A stretch of DNA of 64,000 nucleotides from Kibdelosporangium philippinense (GCF_021390435.2 NZ_JAJVCN010000001.1:434001-498000), one strand, 5' to 3'. Counted from the stretch's first letter, positions 27,960-38,164 are shown. Numbers and translations: made by a program. The notes: generated by a model from the letters alone, not told the origin.

Positions 27960-29474
27960 CTCGTTTCCAACATCTCTATTCTCGCGTAGCCCTTTGTTGA
28001 GGATCGCTCGGATCGTACTTCCATTGGGGCTGCCGTTTCTAGCAACAAGGATGACCGTCGGTGTGCCATCCATGTTGTGCCCAGGAATCCATGCACCCTC
28101 GGAATTGATGACGACCCTCAGGTTGCACCTCGCCAAAAACTCCTCGATCAGCGGTTTCCCAAACTCGCGCTTCATGAAGGAATTGGAAGTGATCTGGGCA
28201 ACCCAACCCGGCCGTTCGCCACGCGTCGCAAGCCCAAAGAAAAGCTCCATAAAGGGCGCAGTAAGTGAATAGTTTCTGTGACACGTCTTGTATAGCGTCC
28301 GGTACGCCGCATTTAGCGCCTTGTCCTTGACCGTAATATATGGAGGGTTCCCGACCACGACGTCATAGGCGACGGGCTCACCGTCGCGCGTCTGAAGCAG
28401 ACGCTCCAGGGCCTTGCGGTCCTCCGTCGAGTAGGCAAACACGACTTGGTCGAAGCTGAACATGTCGTCCCCTAGGGCCTGCTGGGGGGCGCCGAACAGC
28501 AGGGAATCCCCTGCGGCTACGTTGAGCAGGAAGTCAGGCGCCTTTTCCAGCGACCGCTCACTAGTGGCTTTGAGCGCGCCTACGATCAAACGGAAGCGGG
28601 CTATGGCGACCGCGAAAGGGTTGATGTCCACGCCGTGCACGCCGTCCAGCGCCCTTTGGACGAGGGTGCGTGAATCCAGATTCGGCGCGTGCTTGGACCA
28701 GCGGTCGAGTAGCCGTCGGAACGCGCCCAATAGGAAGTGCCCGGAGCCGCAGGTAGGGTCGATGAGCCGGAAGCCGTCCAGCGGGCGCTCCTTCAGCGCC
28801 GGCTCCATGGTTTGGTCGAGAATGAACTCCTCGACGAACTCGGGTGTCTGCAGCAGCGCGTAGGTCTTCTTCGCGTGTTCGGACAGGTCCTGATACAGGT
28901 CACCAAGGAACCGAGTGTTGAGCTTGGGGTCATCGAACCGGCGAAGGAGCTGCTCGCCCTCCGCATCCGTTTCCCACCAGAACTCCAGCAGCCGCTGGGC
29001 CGCGTCACCGGATGGTGCCACCTGGTGCAGTGGGGAGTACTCGTCAACCAGGCCCGCGGTGGCGCCCATGCCGGCGAAGTAGTCGACGATTGTCGATAGC
29101 CAGTGTCGGTCGTTGTGTTCCGGGTTCTCCTGGAAATAGGCACGCCGGGCGTCCAGGGCGAGCTGCCTACGGTCCTTCGTGTGCCCGGCAATCCACACCG
29201 GGCGGACCAGCTCGTTGTCTTCGCAGAAGCGGGCGAACACGGCCAGCAACACCCAGGCGACCGCCGCCTGAACCACTCGGTCGTCGCGCCACTCCTGCCA
29301 CGACGCCGCGGAACGTTCCGCCTTGAGAGCCGCCTCCCATTCGGCGTGCCACCGCTCGTAGACGCCCTCCTGGCGGCCGTGAAGATCGGGTCCGTCCACG
29401 CGGGCGCGCAGGTCCTCCTCCAGTGCCTTGACCTGCGCCCGCAGCTCACCGACCAACCTATTCAGCTTTGCCAC
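27960..29474 (-). pseudogene. pglX: pglX 5' segment (methyltransferase core)
   Basis: About 505 codons from the chosen GTG to the ISAs1 insertion, containing the coiled N-terminus, motif I and NPPY. As it stands translation continues 6 codons into ISAs1 and stops at 27939 (tail DGPGQ). It could yield a truncated protein with the methyltransferase motifs but without the C-terminal target-recognition half. Confidence 0.85.
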
Positions 29475-29634
29475 CAGTCGCCCCTCACACCGTCCGTGTC
29501 TCGTTCGCGAAAACCAGGAGGCAACTCTGCCACGGCATACTCCTGGCCAGCAGTCGTTCCATCGACGTTCGCCCACAGCGCGTCACCGTCTGTTACAGCA
29601 TTGTGAGCGACCTGCTCAGGCCAGGCGCCGAACA

Positions 29635-32600
29635 CTAGCCGGTCACAGCCTCGTGCTGCTCCTGAGCGGCCAGCCATCCCGCGTCTAGTTGGACGAACTG
29701 GCCGTTGGACCCGAGCTGCAACGGCTTTCCATCCACGGCGGCGCCACGCATCCATGGCACCTGGGGAACCACCAGCCACACCGGTCGGCTGCGCCGTGCC
29801 GCCAGGTCGCTCCAGCGGGCTACCACGCCGAGGTGCCCGTAGCGGGCCAGTGGCGACAGCTCAGTCAGGATCACTGGCTTGCGCTCGTCAGCCTTCGCCT
29901 CACCGAGAACTAGGCTGTCAATGTGCTCGGCAACCCGCGGCATGACGCGTTCGACGAGAGCCCGCAGGCCGCGCGCGTCCCGACTGCCCGCAGCCGCCGC
30001 GTCCGCGGAACGAACCAGGTTCCATGGCAGGCCCGCCTGCTCGGCTACCGCTCTCATCTCGTCGATTACCACTCCGGTGATGTCGACGACCTGCGCCTCG
30101 AATCGCCGGGACAGCGTCGTAACCGCCCTGTCCACCTCGTCCGAGCGCCGAACAGCGACGCCAAGGGCGAGGAAGGACCGCGCGGTGAGACTCTCCGCCA
30201 GTAGGCGGTCCAGGTGGTCGCTCCGGCTCAGCGCGAACTCGGTCACTTCCGGCACCACACTCGCCACCCGGCTGGGCAGACCACTTGTGGCTGGCGGAGC
30301 GCTCACCTCCGGTCCGTACACACCGTCGGCGAAGCGCAGCCCGATACCGGCTCGCTCGACGATCGCGTCCAGGGCCGGCCGGGCCGGTAGAGGCTCCAGG
30401 TCAGGGAATCTGGCCCGCACGCGGTTGACCAGTTCGCCAGGCTTGAGCTTCTCGTGGTGGCCGACACCAGCGAGAGCCAACCGGACGGCGACGTGCTGTG
30501 CCAGCCCGAGGGAGTGCAGTTCGCCTCGGGTGGACAAGCCCACATCCGTCGCCGCTTGGGCGGCCAGTCGCACCAGCCGCAGGTCTGTCATCGCCGGTGG
30601 CCCGTCGGCGCTACCGCTCGCCGCCCGAAAAGCCGAGTCGAACTGGGTGCGGATCTCCCGCGCGGCGCGCTGCTGCGGCACGACGTCGTCACCGCCAGCA
30701 GCTACCAGCTTGCTGGCGACCTCCGCGACCGCGTCGGCCGCGTCCAGCAGCGCTGGATGGGTCGCGACCAGCGCGAGCCTGCCCCCATGCCGACGTTTCG
30801 CCAGTGGAGCATGTGACTCCGCTTGCTCGAACTCGACGTAACGGTCCAGGGCGAGCCGCAGCAGGCCAGCGGCCACCCGCCTCGCCTGGTCTCTTTGGCT
30901 CGGCGGAACGTCGGGAAGCGTGGCCAGGATCTCGTCTGTGAGCGTCTTGATGGTGGCCACGCCACCGAGTGTGTCCAGCGAAGCGGTGACTACCCGAACC
31001 AGCTGATCGAGCAGGTCGCGGCACTGGTCGTTGCGTGCCCAGGCGTCCTGCAGTTCCTTGACCAGTTGGTGCCCCCGAGGGCCGGATCGGCCAACGGCCA
31101 CTGCGAGCTCCTGCTGGCTGGCGAACGGGTCTAGGCCCTCCGCCAAACCGAGGATCAACTCTGCGGCCTTCTGCCGAGTTTCCGAGCGGGGGTAGCGCGC
31201 GGCCTTGGCCAACTCCACGGCGGCACGCACCGGGTCAGGCAGCGTAGTCGGCATTTCCGGTCGCGCCGAATCCCGCCCACGCCTGGCAGCCAACTGGTCA
31301 GCGAAGGTTTTTCGCCATTCCCGTACACGGTCGCGAACCTCCGTGCGTGTCGCCTTGGCCTCCTTGCCCACCAGGCGGTTCAGCCGTACCGGATCCAGCA
31401 TGAGCAGGTCGACAACGGTGGTCACCTCAGATTCGAGAGCCGACACCGCTCTCGCCGACAGACCAGCCTCACCGAGTGTACTGTCCAGCGTGGCCGTGGC
31501 TGCGCGTTCCAGATCACCAGACGACTGGCGGCCCAACCGCTCGAAGATGTTCGTCCACGCTCGGCGCATGTCTTCGGCGGTGTCGTGCCGTCTGCTCGCA
31601 TGGCGCGACAGTGCGGTCGCGAAGAAGGCTTCGAGGTCTTCCCGCACGGCTGGATCGAACGACTCCCCGTCGATCGAGACATCATCCGGCACGCTCGCCG
31701 GATCGGCATCAGGATCACGCCCGTAGTGGGGGAGCTTGGCGGTGGCCATCTCGTATAGCACCACCGCCGCGCCGTACAACTCCGCGGCACTGTCATAGGT
31801 CAGACGGTCGTCCTGGCCGAGGAACGGGTCGCGGTAGTGCGGCGTGCCAGCCGCGAGCGCACGCAGGTCCGTGCCTGACATGGAGAAGTCAAACAACACC
31901 AGGCGGGAGTCCGCCGTTCGGCGGGAACGCCTGTCGTGCGCCTTAATACCCAGGTTTGACGGCTTGATGTCCCGATGGAAGATCCCCACACGGTCGAGCT
32001 CGACCAGCGCCGACAGCAGATCGGCCCCCCACCGTTCCAGCAGGTCAAGAGACAGGCGTCCGCGCTTGCGAGCCAGCTCTTCAGCCAGAGTGGCGTCGCC
32101 CGCGTACGCGAGCACGAGTACCTGCCGTCCTCCGATCTGGGTGATGTCCAGGAAGTCGACGATGTGATCGTGGTCGAGCGAGCCGAGCGCCTTCGCCTCG
32201 GTCTCCAGCCGTGCCTCGGCTGCCGCATCCTTGGCGACCTTGAGCACCCGCTGCTTACCACCGGCGGCCTCGTCAGCCACCAGCAGGCCGACGGCGGTCG
32301 ACCCGGAGCCGAGCCGACGGAGGAACTTATATCTGCCGCCCAACAGCGCGCCCGGCCCTGCGTCGAGCGGATCCACGTCCTCGCGCAGGGTCGGCGCGAA
32401 CAACCTCTCCTCGGCGGCGGCCAGCTGCTCAAGGAAGTCTGCGACGCTGGCCGTGCGCTCCGAGGGGCGCGGACTGCTGGCGTCCAGCACGAGCTGGCGG
32501 ATCGCCGACGGCACCTGGGGCAGCTCGGCAGCCACGTCCAGACCACCGTCCCGACGCAGCCGCTCGACGAGCGCACCGCGGTCCTGGGCGGGAAGCGTCT

Positions 32601-33903
32601 GGTTGGTCAGGACATAGTAGGCCAGTGCCCCTAGGGCGAACACGTCGAGGCGAATACGGTCGGCGCCCGCGATCCACCTGCCCTCCGGGGCCGCGAACAA
32701 CTCGTCCTCGTCGGCGAAGTTCCCGGGAAGGCCAGGCGTGACCTCCTCGCTGACAACGGAGGCTGACAGCTGCGTCGCGCTCATGGCGGGTACCGTTCCG
32801 GCCGCTTCCCAGTTGCTGACCACGACCGCCAGTCCGCCACCGCTGCGCTCACGCACGGCAACCGCAGACGGTGCCAGCCCTCGGTGTACGACACGGTGTC
32901 GGTGCGCGTAGTGCAGTGCCTCGGCGACCTGCCTGATGATGTCGAGCTGCTCGCGCAGCGGCAGTCCGTCTTCCTGCTCGGCGAACCACAGATCAAGCCG
33001 ACGCAGCCGATGGTCATCGGTATAGACGAGGCCGGTGCCCAGTTCAGCCTTGACCAGGTCACGTGGAGTGAGGACACCGTCGTGCCGCAGCCGTGACAGC
33101 AGCCGGTACTCGTACTCAGCACGCCGTTCCACCTTCCGCTCGGCTGCCGACCCGCTGCCCGGTTCCGGGATGTAGAAGCGGATGCGGCACCGGTCGGTCG
33201 TCGTGACGCGATGGAATGCAGGCCAGTCCTGCCATCCGTCCCCGTCAGCGAGCGGCTCGTCGTCGATGACCCACGAACCGACTTCACGCTGGCGCCTGGG
33301 CACTAGACCGATCTGCTTCATCAGAGCGGCAAAGATCGCCGACTGCCTCGCGCTGATCGGCTCGTGCCGGGCTGGAGCCAACAGCAGCTCAGACAGCGGT
33401 TGCAGGCCGGATACGTGTTGCTGGCCTTCGAGTCCGTAGATGCCTCGGCGGGCGTACTCGGGCAGTTCGCACCGCAGGTTGGGGTGGTGCAGGAAAACGG
33501 CCTCCTGCACGAACGGGATGTAGTCGCGGAGATCGACGTTGTGCTCTCCCTTCGACCTCAGGTACTCCCGGAACCGCTCCTTGAGGAGGCTGGCGAGGTA
33601 CTGGGCCTTGCGGTGAGCGAGCTTGAGTGGAGAGTCTTCGGCTGGATGGCCGTCACGCCGCCAGCGGTGGTCGTCGCCGCGCAGGCGTCCGGAGTAGTAC
33701 TTCAGCTCGATCAAGTACAGCGTATCGCGGCCGAGGACCGCCAGGTCGACCTCATGCCAGCGGCCACGAACGTCACGGAACTCGAAGTTCGACCACGCAC
33801 GGAACGGTTCGACATCCGGGAGGAGATCCCTGATCAGCCGCAACCCCTCGGCTTCGTGGGTGAACTGGGACGGGCTCACCTCTACCCAGCGGTCCGAGTC
33901 CAC
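29635..33903 (-). CDS. pglW: PglW, BREX type 2 serine/threonine kinase
   Basis: A 1422-residue protein, first gene of the BREX type 2 operon, starting at a GTG with AAGGA upstream. Residues about 15-75 are a NERD nuclease-related domain (EAEGLRLIRDLL, EVDLAVLGRDTLYLIELKYY). A first kinase-like domain (about 235-490) is degenerate: the catalytic loop reads VVHRGLAPS (339-346), without the HRD aspartate. The second (about 522-800) has the catalytic loop HRDIKPSN (643-650), a G-rich loop LGSGSTAVG and DFS (672-674) in place of DFG. The C-terminal ~600 residues are helical and unassigned. PglW autophosphorylates in S. coelicolor. The frame shows no lesion; it is the only intact gene of the locus. 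Confidence 0.92.
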   Translation of the reverse strand: MDSDRWVEVSPSQFTHEAEGLRLIRDLLPDVEPFRAWSNFEFRDVRGRWHEVDLAVLGRDTLYLIELKYYSGRLRGDDHRWRRDGHPAEDSPLKLAHRKAQYLASLLKERFREYLRSKGEHNVDLRDYIPFVQEAVFLHHPNLRCELPEYARRGIYGLEGQQHVSGLQPLSELLLAPARHEPISARQSAIFAALMKQIGLVPRRQREVGSWVIDDEPLADGDGWQDWPAFHRVTTTDRCRIRFYIPEPGSGSAAERKVERRAEYEYRLLSRLRHDGVLTPRDLVKAELGTGLVYTDDHRLRRLDLWFAEQEDGLPLREQLDIIRQVAEALHYAHRHRVVHRGLAPSAVAVRERSGGGLAVVVSNWEAAGTVPAMSATQLSASVVSEEVTPGLPGNFADEDELFAAPEGRWIAGADRIRLDVFALGALAYYVLTNQTLPAQDRGALVERLRRDGGLDVAAELPQVPSAIRQLVLDASSPRPSERTASVADFLEQLAAAEERLFAPTLREDVDPLDAGPGALLGGRYKFLRRLGSGSTAVGLLVADEAAGGKQRVLKVAKDAAAEARLETEAKALGSLDHDHIVDFLDITQIGGRQVLVLAYAGDATLAEELARKRGRLSLDLLERWGADLLSALVELDRVGIFHRDIKPSNLGIKAHDRRSRRTADSRLVLFDFSMSGTDLRALAAGTPHYRDPFLGQDDRLTYDSAAELYGAAVVLYEMATAKLPHYGRDPDADPASVPDDVSIDGESFDPAVREDLEAFFATALSRHASRRHDTAEDMRRAWTNIFERLGRQSSGDLERAATATLDSTLGEAGLSARAVSALESEVTTVVDLLMLDPVRLNRLVGKEAKATRTEVRDRVREWRKTFADQLAARRGRDSARPEMPTTLPDPVRAAVELAKAARYPRSETRQKAAELILGLAEGLDPFASQQELAVAVGRSGPRGHQLVKELQDAWARNDQCRDLLDQLVRVVTASLDTLGGVATIKTLTDEILATLPDVPPSQRDQARRVAAGLLRLALDRYVEFEQAESHAPLAKRRHGGRLALVATHPALLDAADAVAEVASKLVAAGGDDVVPQQRAAREIRTQFDSAFRAASGSADGPPAMTDLRLVRLAAQAATDVGLSTRGELHSLGLAQHVAVRLALAGVGHHEKLKPGELVNRVRARFPDLEPLPARPALDAIVERAGIGLRFADGVYGPEVSAPPATSGLPSRVASVVPEVTEFALSRSDHLDRLLAESLTARSFLALGVAVRRSDEVDRAVTTLSRRFEAQVVDITGVVIDEMRAVAEQAGLPWNLVRSADAAAAGSRDARGLRALVERVMPRVAEHIDSLVLGEAKADERKPVILTELSPLARYGHLGVVARWSDLAARRSRPVWLVVPQVPWMRGAAVDGKPLQLGSNGQFVQLDAGWLAAQEQHEAVTG

Positions 33904-34324
33904 CTCGCCGTCCTTTCGATCTCATGGCCGATCCACTCTGCCATGACCACCAGCAGATCGCCCCATAGCCTCCCAGCCAAGAGGTACACATGCTTGGAAG
34001 CTCTGCGCAATCGCATTAGTCATGCTCTCACTCCTTCCTCGCCGCCCGACCGATGGATGGCGTGCCGCCGCAAACCTGAACAGCGGCGTCACCAGCAGCT
34101 CACGGGCGGATGCAAGCTTCGTGCAGATGACTGAACGAGCCGCGTCTCTGAACCCCTGCCCCGTGGCCATCGCGTCTGGTGACGGTGTGTGTACACGGGC
34201 GACAGTGTCCAATGTGGTGCTACTGTCGATGATCCAGCGTGTGTACTGGTCGCGGGGTTGCCCGCGCCCCCTGAGGTTCGTGATTGGCCATCACGCTGCG
34301 TGAAGGCCGGGTGCCTTCACTGCA
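33904..34324. other. Intergenic region between pglW and the recombinase modules
   Basis: About 420 bases that hold the pglW promoter region. A 96-codon minus-strand frame (34212-33922) is open but not recognised, and its tail overlaps the pglW start region. I see no convincing gene, RNA or att-like repeat here. Confidence 0.4.
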
Positions 34325-34702
34325 TTGGAGACACACAGCGAAACAGGGGGGAACATCTCATGGGGGGCCGATCTCGCATCGGACAACGACCCAGACAACC
34401 AGTGGGGCGGCGACGCGTCCCTTCTGGGTATTCCGTCGCCGCGTCCCGCACCCGACGACCTCGGGAGTGTGCCGGACATCGGTTCCGGCGACGCGGCATG
34501 GTGGTACGACCAACCACAGAAACGCGGACACCACCGCCGCTACACCGGGCACGTCGACCGCATCAGCGGCCCCGAGGGGGACCAGTTGCGCGAGGACCTC
34601 GCCGCCGTGATTCGGGACCTGCTCGACTGGGCGAAACAACAAACCGGGACATCCGACACGGATACCGGTGAGGGCGGTACAGCCGATGACACACCCGCGT
34701 GA
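34325..34702 (+). CDS. Small conserved protein coupled to serine recombinase 1
   Basis: A 125-residue acidic protein. Its second half contains AAWWYDQPQKRGHHRRYTGHV and LREDLAAVIRDLLDWAKQQ. The same pattern (WWYDQ-x-KRG, Y-x-G-x-V, L-A-x-V-I-R-D-L-L-D-W-A) recurs in the gene at 38769-39089, so the two define a family. The 3' end overlaps the start of recombinase 1 by 17 bases in a different frame, so the two are probably translated together. No known domain. Possible roles, such as a recombination directionality or accessory factor, are inference from the coupling. Confidence 0.65.
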   Translation: METHSETGGNISWGADLASDNDPDNQWGGDASLLGIPSPRPAPDDLGSVPDIGSGDAAWWYDQPQKRGHHRRYTGHVDRISGPEGDQLREDLAAVIRDLLDWAKQQTGTSDTDTGEGGTADDTPA

Positions 34703-36532
34703 CCCGGCCGATCGGCCCCCGCTAACCTGGCCGGGTCAGCAAGTCGGCGGGGCGGTGCCGGAGTCGGGTCCATCGGGCTTGTCGGACTACGCGGTGTCGC
34801 CGCTGGGCATGCCGGCCGCGCTGTTGCGCGACGAGGTCCAGGTCCGGGTTGCCGTGCTGGCCCGCACCTCCACCGAGGACCAGCAAGACCCCCGGCAGTC
34901 GGTCATGCGGCAGATGAGCACCTGCCGAAGCGCGTTACCCGAGTCCTGGGTGATCGTCGCGGTCTTCTACGACGTCGAGTCCGGCCGGATGGAACTGGAC
35001 CAGCGCGGCCAGGGCACCAGGTATGAGCGGTTCGGCATTCCGATCGCCCGCGACGGCGGCATCGCCGACCTGCTCGCGGAAGCGCAGCATCCGGGGCGGC
35101 GGTTCGATGTGGTGCTCTGCGAATCGATCCCGCGGGTGGCCCGGCGGGCCTTCGAAGGGCTCTCGGTGGAGCGGGCGGAGGTGCCGTTGTTCGCCGCGAA
35201 CGAGCCGATCACGCTGTCCGGGTCGCGGGCGCAGCGGGTGTTGCAGCGGCGGATCAACCAGTCCGTCGCGGAGTACGAGGTGCTCAACACTCTGGAACAG
35301 TCCTGGGGCGGGCTGTGCACCCATGTGCGGGAGGGTGGGAACATCGGCAAACCGCCGTACGGGTACAAGGCCAAGGCCTTTCGGCATCCCGACCCGGCGA
35401 AGGCCGCGAAGGGGGCAGACCAAGACCCGGCTGGAGCCGGACGGGGGTGCGCGCGGAGACGGTCAGGCAGATCGCGCTGTGGCGCTACCACGACGGGCTC
35501 GGCTGTGACACCATCGCTGACCGCCTCAACCAGGATCTCGTGAAGTACCCGCCGCCGGAGCCGCCAGGGAAACAGCGGGCGCGGGGCGCGTGGGGCAAGT
35601 CCAGCGTGTATGAGATCCTGCGGAATCCGAAGTACACCGGGTATCAGGTGTTCAACCGGCGCGCTTCCCGCTCCCGCCACGGGAAGGTCAACGACCCGGT
35701 GAAATGGGTGTGGTCACCGCAACCGGTGCATGAGCCGTTGATTCCGAAGTGGATGTACGACGAACTCAACGCCCGCCGACAGGCCAACCGTGGCTCCCGG
35801 GACGGCAATGATCCCAACACCCACCCGGAGACGCGGCGGACGTATGTGTTGCGGGGGCTGGTGTTTCACGGGTGTGGGCGGCGGATGTTCGGCAGCCACC
35901 GCCACCACTCCGCCTACTACAGCTGTCAGCCGCGCGCCAACAACCGTGGACGGCTGGACAAGTACGCCGGGCACGAGAAGGCCGCCTACATCCGCGAAGA
36001 CCTGATCCTGCAAGCGGTCTCAGCCTTCTACGCCGACCGCGTCTTCGCCCCCGACCGTCGAGATCTTCTGGCCGCCGATCTCGCCACCGTCGAGGACCAC
36101 GAGACGAGACGGCGAGACGCCGACCGAGACCGGCTGCAGCGTACTCTCGCCGATCTCGCCCGCAGGCAGAACAACCTCATGCGCCAGGCCCAGGACTGCG
36201 AGCCGGACGACCCGTTCGGCCAACAGTTGCGGCAGACTTACAACGACCTCGACGCTGAACGCCGCGCGACTCTCGCCGCGCTGGCAGACTTGGACGCCGC
36301 CGAGACCGACGTGCCCGTCCGGCCCACCGGGCAGGACGCCGGGCTGCTGGACGCCCTGCCCTACCTCATCGACAACCTCACCGAGGCACCCGAACAGTTA
36401 CTCCGGGGCCTGTTGGACACCACCCACCTCGCTGTCCGCCTGCACGCCGACGGTAACGACGTCACCCTCACCATCCGGCTTCCCGCCGACGACCTGCCCC
36501 TCATCGCCCCCAACGGTGGGATAACGGCCTGA
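34686..36532 (+). pseudogene. Large serine recombinase 1, two frameshifts
   Basis: The start is the ATG at 34686 (MTHPRDPADRPPLTWPGQQ). The resolvase domain is intact: VAVLARTSTEDQQDP holds the catalytic serine, FYDVESGR and CESIPRVARR follow. At the G-runs 35411-35415 and 35443-35447 one extra G each, relative to the homologous gene at 39086, moves the reading by two frames; the rest (VRAETVRQIALWRYHDGLG to LPLIAPNGGITA) is open to 36532. It contains the recombinase domain, a zinc ribbon (HGCGRRMFGS...YYSC) and a coiled coil. Also lacks four residues (ELER) present in recombinase 2. Non-functional unless the G-runs are sequencing errors. Confidence 0.8.
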
Positions 36533-36787
36533 TCACGACTGGTCGGGACGGTGTCCAAAATCGACCGAAAAATCGGCTTTCAGTAGTGCAAGGCTTTTCC
36601 CTGGCACAATGGAAGGGATGGTCGATCATGGTCAGCGTTCGCCGAGGATCGACAGCGTGTAGTGGCGTCACCCACAGGGACACACTTTGGTCACGGTTCG
36701 GTAACCGCCCGGGATTTTGGGGTCGAAATCCGGAGTTAAGGGGTGCCGGGATCTCCTGGCTCCTCCGGGTGGAAGGCGGTGGTGATC

Positions 36788-38164
36788 ATGACGGGTGGTG
36801 CTGACCGCGCTGGTGGTCGTGACGTAGTAGCTGCGGATGGACCGGCGTTTGGCAGCGCGTCTGGCTCGGCGCAGCCCCGGCGTTCTGAATCCGCCAGCCC
36901 ACACGCCGACGACGCTATCGCTGAAACTGCTGGTCAACGGTGGTATCGGCGGGAGCGGGCGGAAGGCCGACTGAGGAGTAATCCTCACCAATCCACACAT
37001 CATCGGGGGCGCGCGGGGCGCGGCGGCCGGCGGGTCGGGGAGCCGAACTCGTCGCTGTGGTTCCGACTGGTCGGCCGGGACCGGCGACTGCTGGCGCTGC
37101 TGGCCGAGCACAAGGTGCTGACCACCAACCAGATCGCCGCGATCGAGTTCACCTCGGTGCGGCGCGCGCAGGACCGGCTGCGGCAGTTGCGCGAGCTGGG
37201 TGTGGTGTTTGCCTTCCGCGAGTCTTATCTGCGCGGCGGGACGAGCCAGACCCGCTACGCGCTGGGCTACCTCGGCGCCCGGCTGATCGCCGCGCAGCGC
37301 GCGGAGAAACCGTCCGCGCCCAAGGCGTACACCGAGCGCCTGGAACGACTCGGGCTGTGGCCCAAGCTGGATCACCAGCTCGGCGTCAATGACTTCTTCT
37401 GCGCGCTGGCCACGCACCGCAACCCGGCCCGGCTGCGGGAGATGGGCCGCGAGGGTGAGGTGAGCGGGCTGACGCAGTGGTGGCCGGAGAAGCGGTGCAC
37501 GGAGTTCTTCGTGAAGTACCAGGGCGGCGGGCCTGATATCCGGTTGCGTCCGGATGGCTATGGCTGCTGGGAGGAACACGGCCACGCGGTGCGGTTCTTC
37601 CTCGAACACGACACCGGCACCGAATCCCTCACGAAGGTCACGAACAAGATCGACGACTACACGGCCTTCCCAACCGACGCCTTCGGTGTCCTGCTGTTCT
37701 CGGTGCACTCCACAAGGCGGGAGATCGCCCTGCGGGCGGCGCTGCGCCGCGACCTGGGCGGCTATGACCCCGGCTTGGTGATCGCGACAGCGGCCCGCGA
37801 CCACAGCCATGCCAACGGCCCGGCCGGGCCGATCTGGGGCGTGTGGACGCCCCACAGCGGTGACACTGTGCCTCGCCGGTACCGATTGGCCGAACTGCCG
37901 GTGCGTGGTCCTTCTGTCGAACACCGCGCCACCAACACCATCCAGCCGTTCAGCGAGGCGGCGTTCGACCCGAACGACCGGGAGATACTGCGCCGCATCG
38001 ACACACCGCCCGAGCCCGCGGACTCGGCAGGCTGCCCGGACGACGATCACGACCTCGACGAGGTGACGCTCTACGACGACACCGACGCCGATGACGACGC
38101 GTACTGCGCGCCGGTAGCTCCCGCGTGGCCGAACACCCAGCAGCCTCGGCGCTGGGCCGCCTGA
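36788..38164 (+). CDS. Replication-relaxation family protein
   Basis: A 458-residue protein of the actinobacterial replication-relaxation family found on plasmids and integrative elements. The winged-helix-like segment LVGRDRRLLALLAEHKVLTT, NQIAAIEFTSVRRAQDRLRQL and the following YALGYLGARL are family features, as is the HAVRFFLEHDTGTESL block near the middle. The ATG at 36788 is preferred over one 15 codons upstream because AAGGCGG lies before it. The tail is acidic and disordered. Members are thought to act in plasmid replication or relaxation, but this is not well established. Confidence 0.8.
   Translation: MTGGADRAGGRDVVAADGPAFGSASGSAQPRRSESASPHADDAIAETAGQRWYRRERAEGRLRSNPHQSTHHRGRAGRGGRRVGEPNSSLWFRLVGRDRRLLALLAEHKVLTTNQIAAIEFTSVRRAQDRLRQLRELGVVFAFRESYLRGGTSQTRYALGYLGARLIAAQRAEKPSAPKAYTERLERLGLWPKLDHQLGVNDFFCALATHRNPARLREMGREGEVSGLTQWWPEKRCTEFFVKYQGGGPDIRLRPDGYGCWEEHGHAVRFFLEHDTGTESLTKVTNKIDDYTAFPTDAFGVLLFSVHSTRREIALRAALRRDLGGYDPGLVIATAARDHSHANGPAGPIWGVWTPHSGDTVPRRYRLAELPVRGPSVEHRATNTIQPFSEAAFDPNDREILRRIDTPPEPADSAGCPDDDHDLDEVTLYDDTDADDDAYCAPVAPAWPNTQQPRRWAA

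Larger units (their letters stand above)
22473..29474 (-). pseudogene. pglX: pglX (BREX type 2 adenine methyltransferase) split by three insertion sequences
   Basis: Coding segments are 29474-27960, 26599-26278, 25262-25252 and 24236-22473. The ISAs1 at 26600-27949 and the two IS5-like copies separate them. Taking out each element with one copy of its target duplication gives 3612 bases, exactly 1204 codons including the stop, with no other break: the joins read NEGDGPYWRSIVE and IIGDDVRDYVAIASLRVFFPY. PglX methylates adenine in host DNA; motif I (DPTCGSGHFLL, residues about 239-249) and NPPY (376-379) are both intact in the 5' segment. I chose the GTG at 29474 (VAKLNRLVGELRAQV) because GAGGGG lies about 8 bases upstream. 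The size matches PglX of S. coelicolor (about 1,200 residues). Confidence 0.93.

Noticed and set aside
33922..34212. Minus-strand 96-codon gene upstream of pglW
   Set aside because: No recognisable family and no ribosome site; it overlaps the likely pglW promoter region.
36668..38050. Long minus-strand frame (460 codons) opposite the replication-relaxation gene
   Set aside because: Shadow composition; the plus-strand frame has a start, ribosome site and family motifs.
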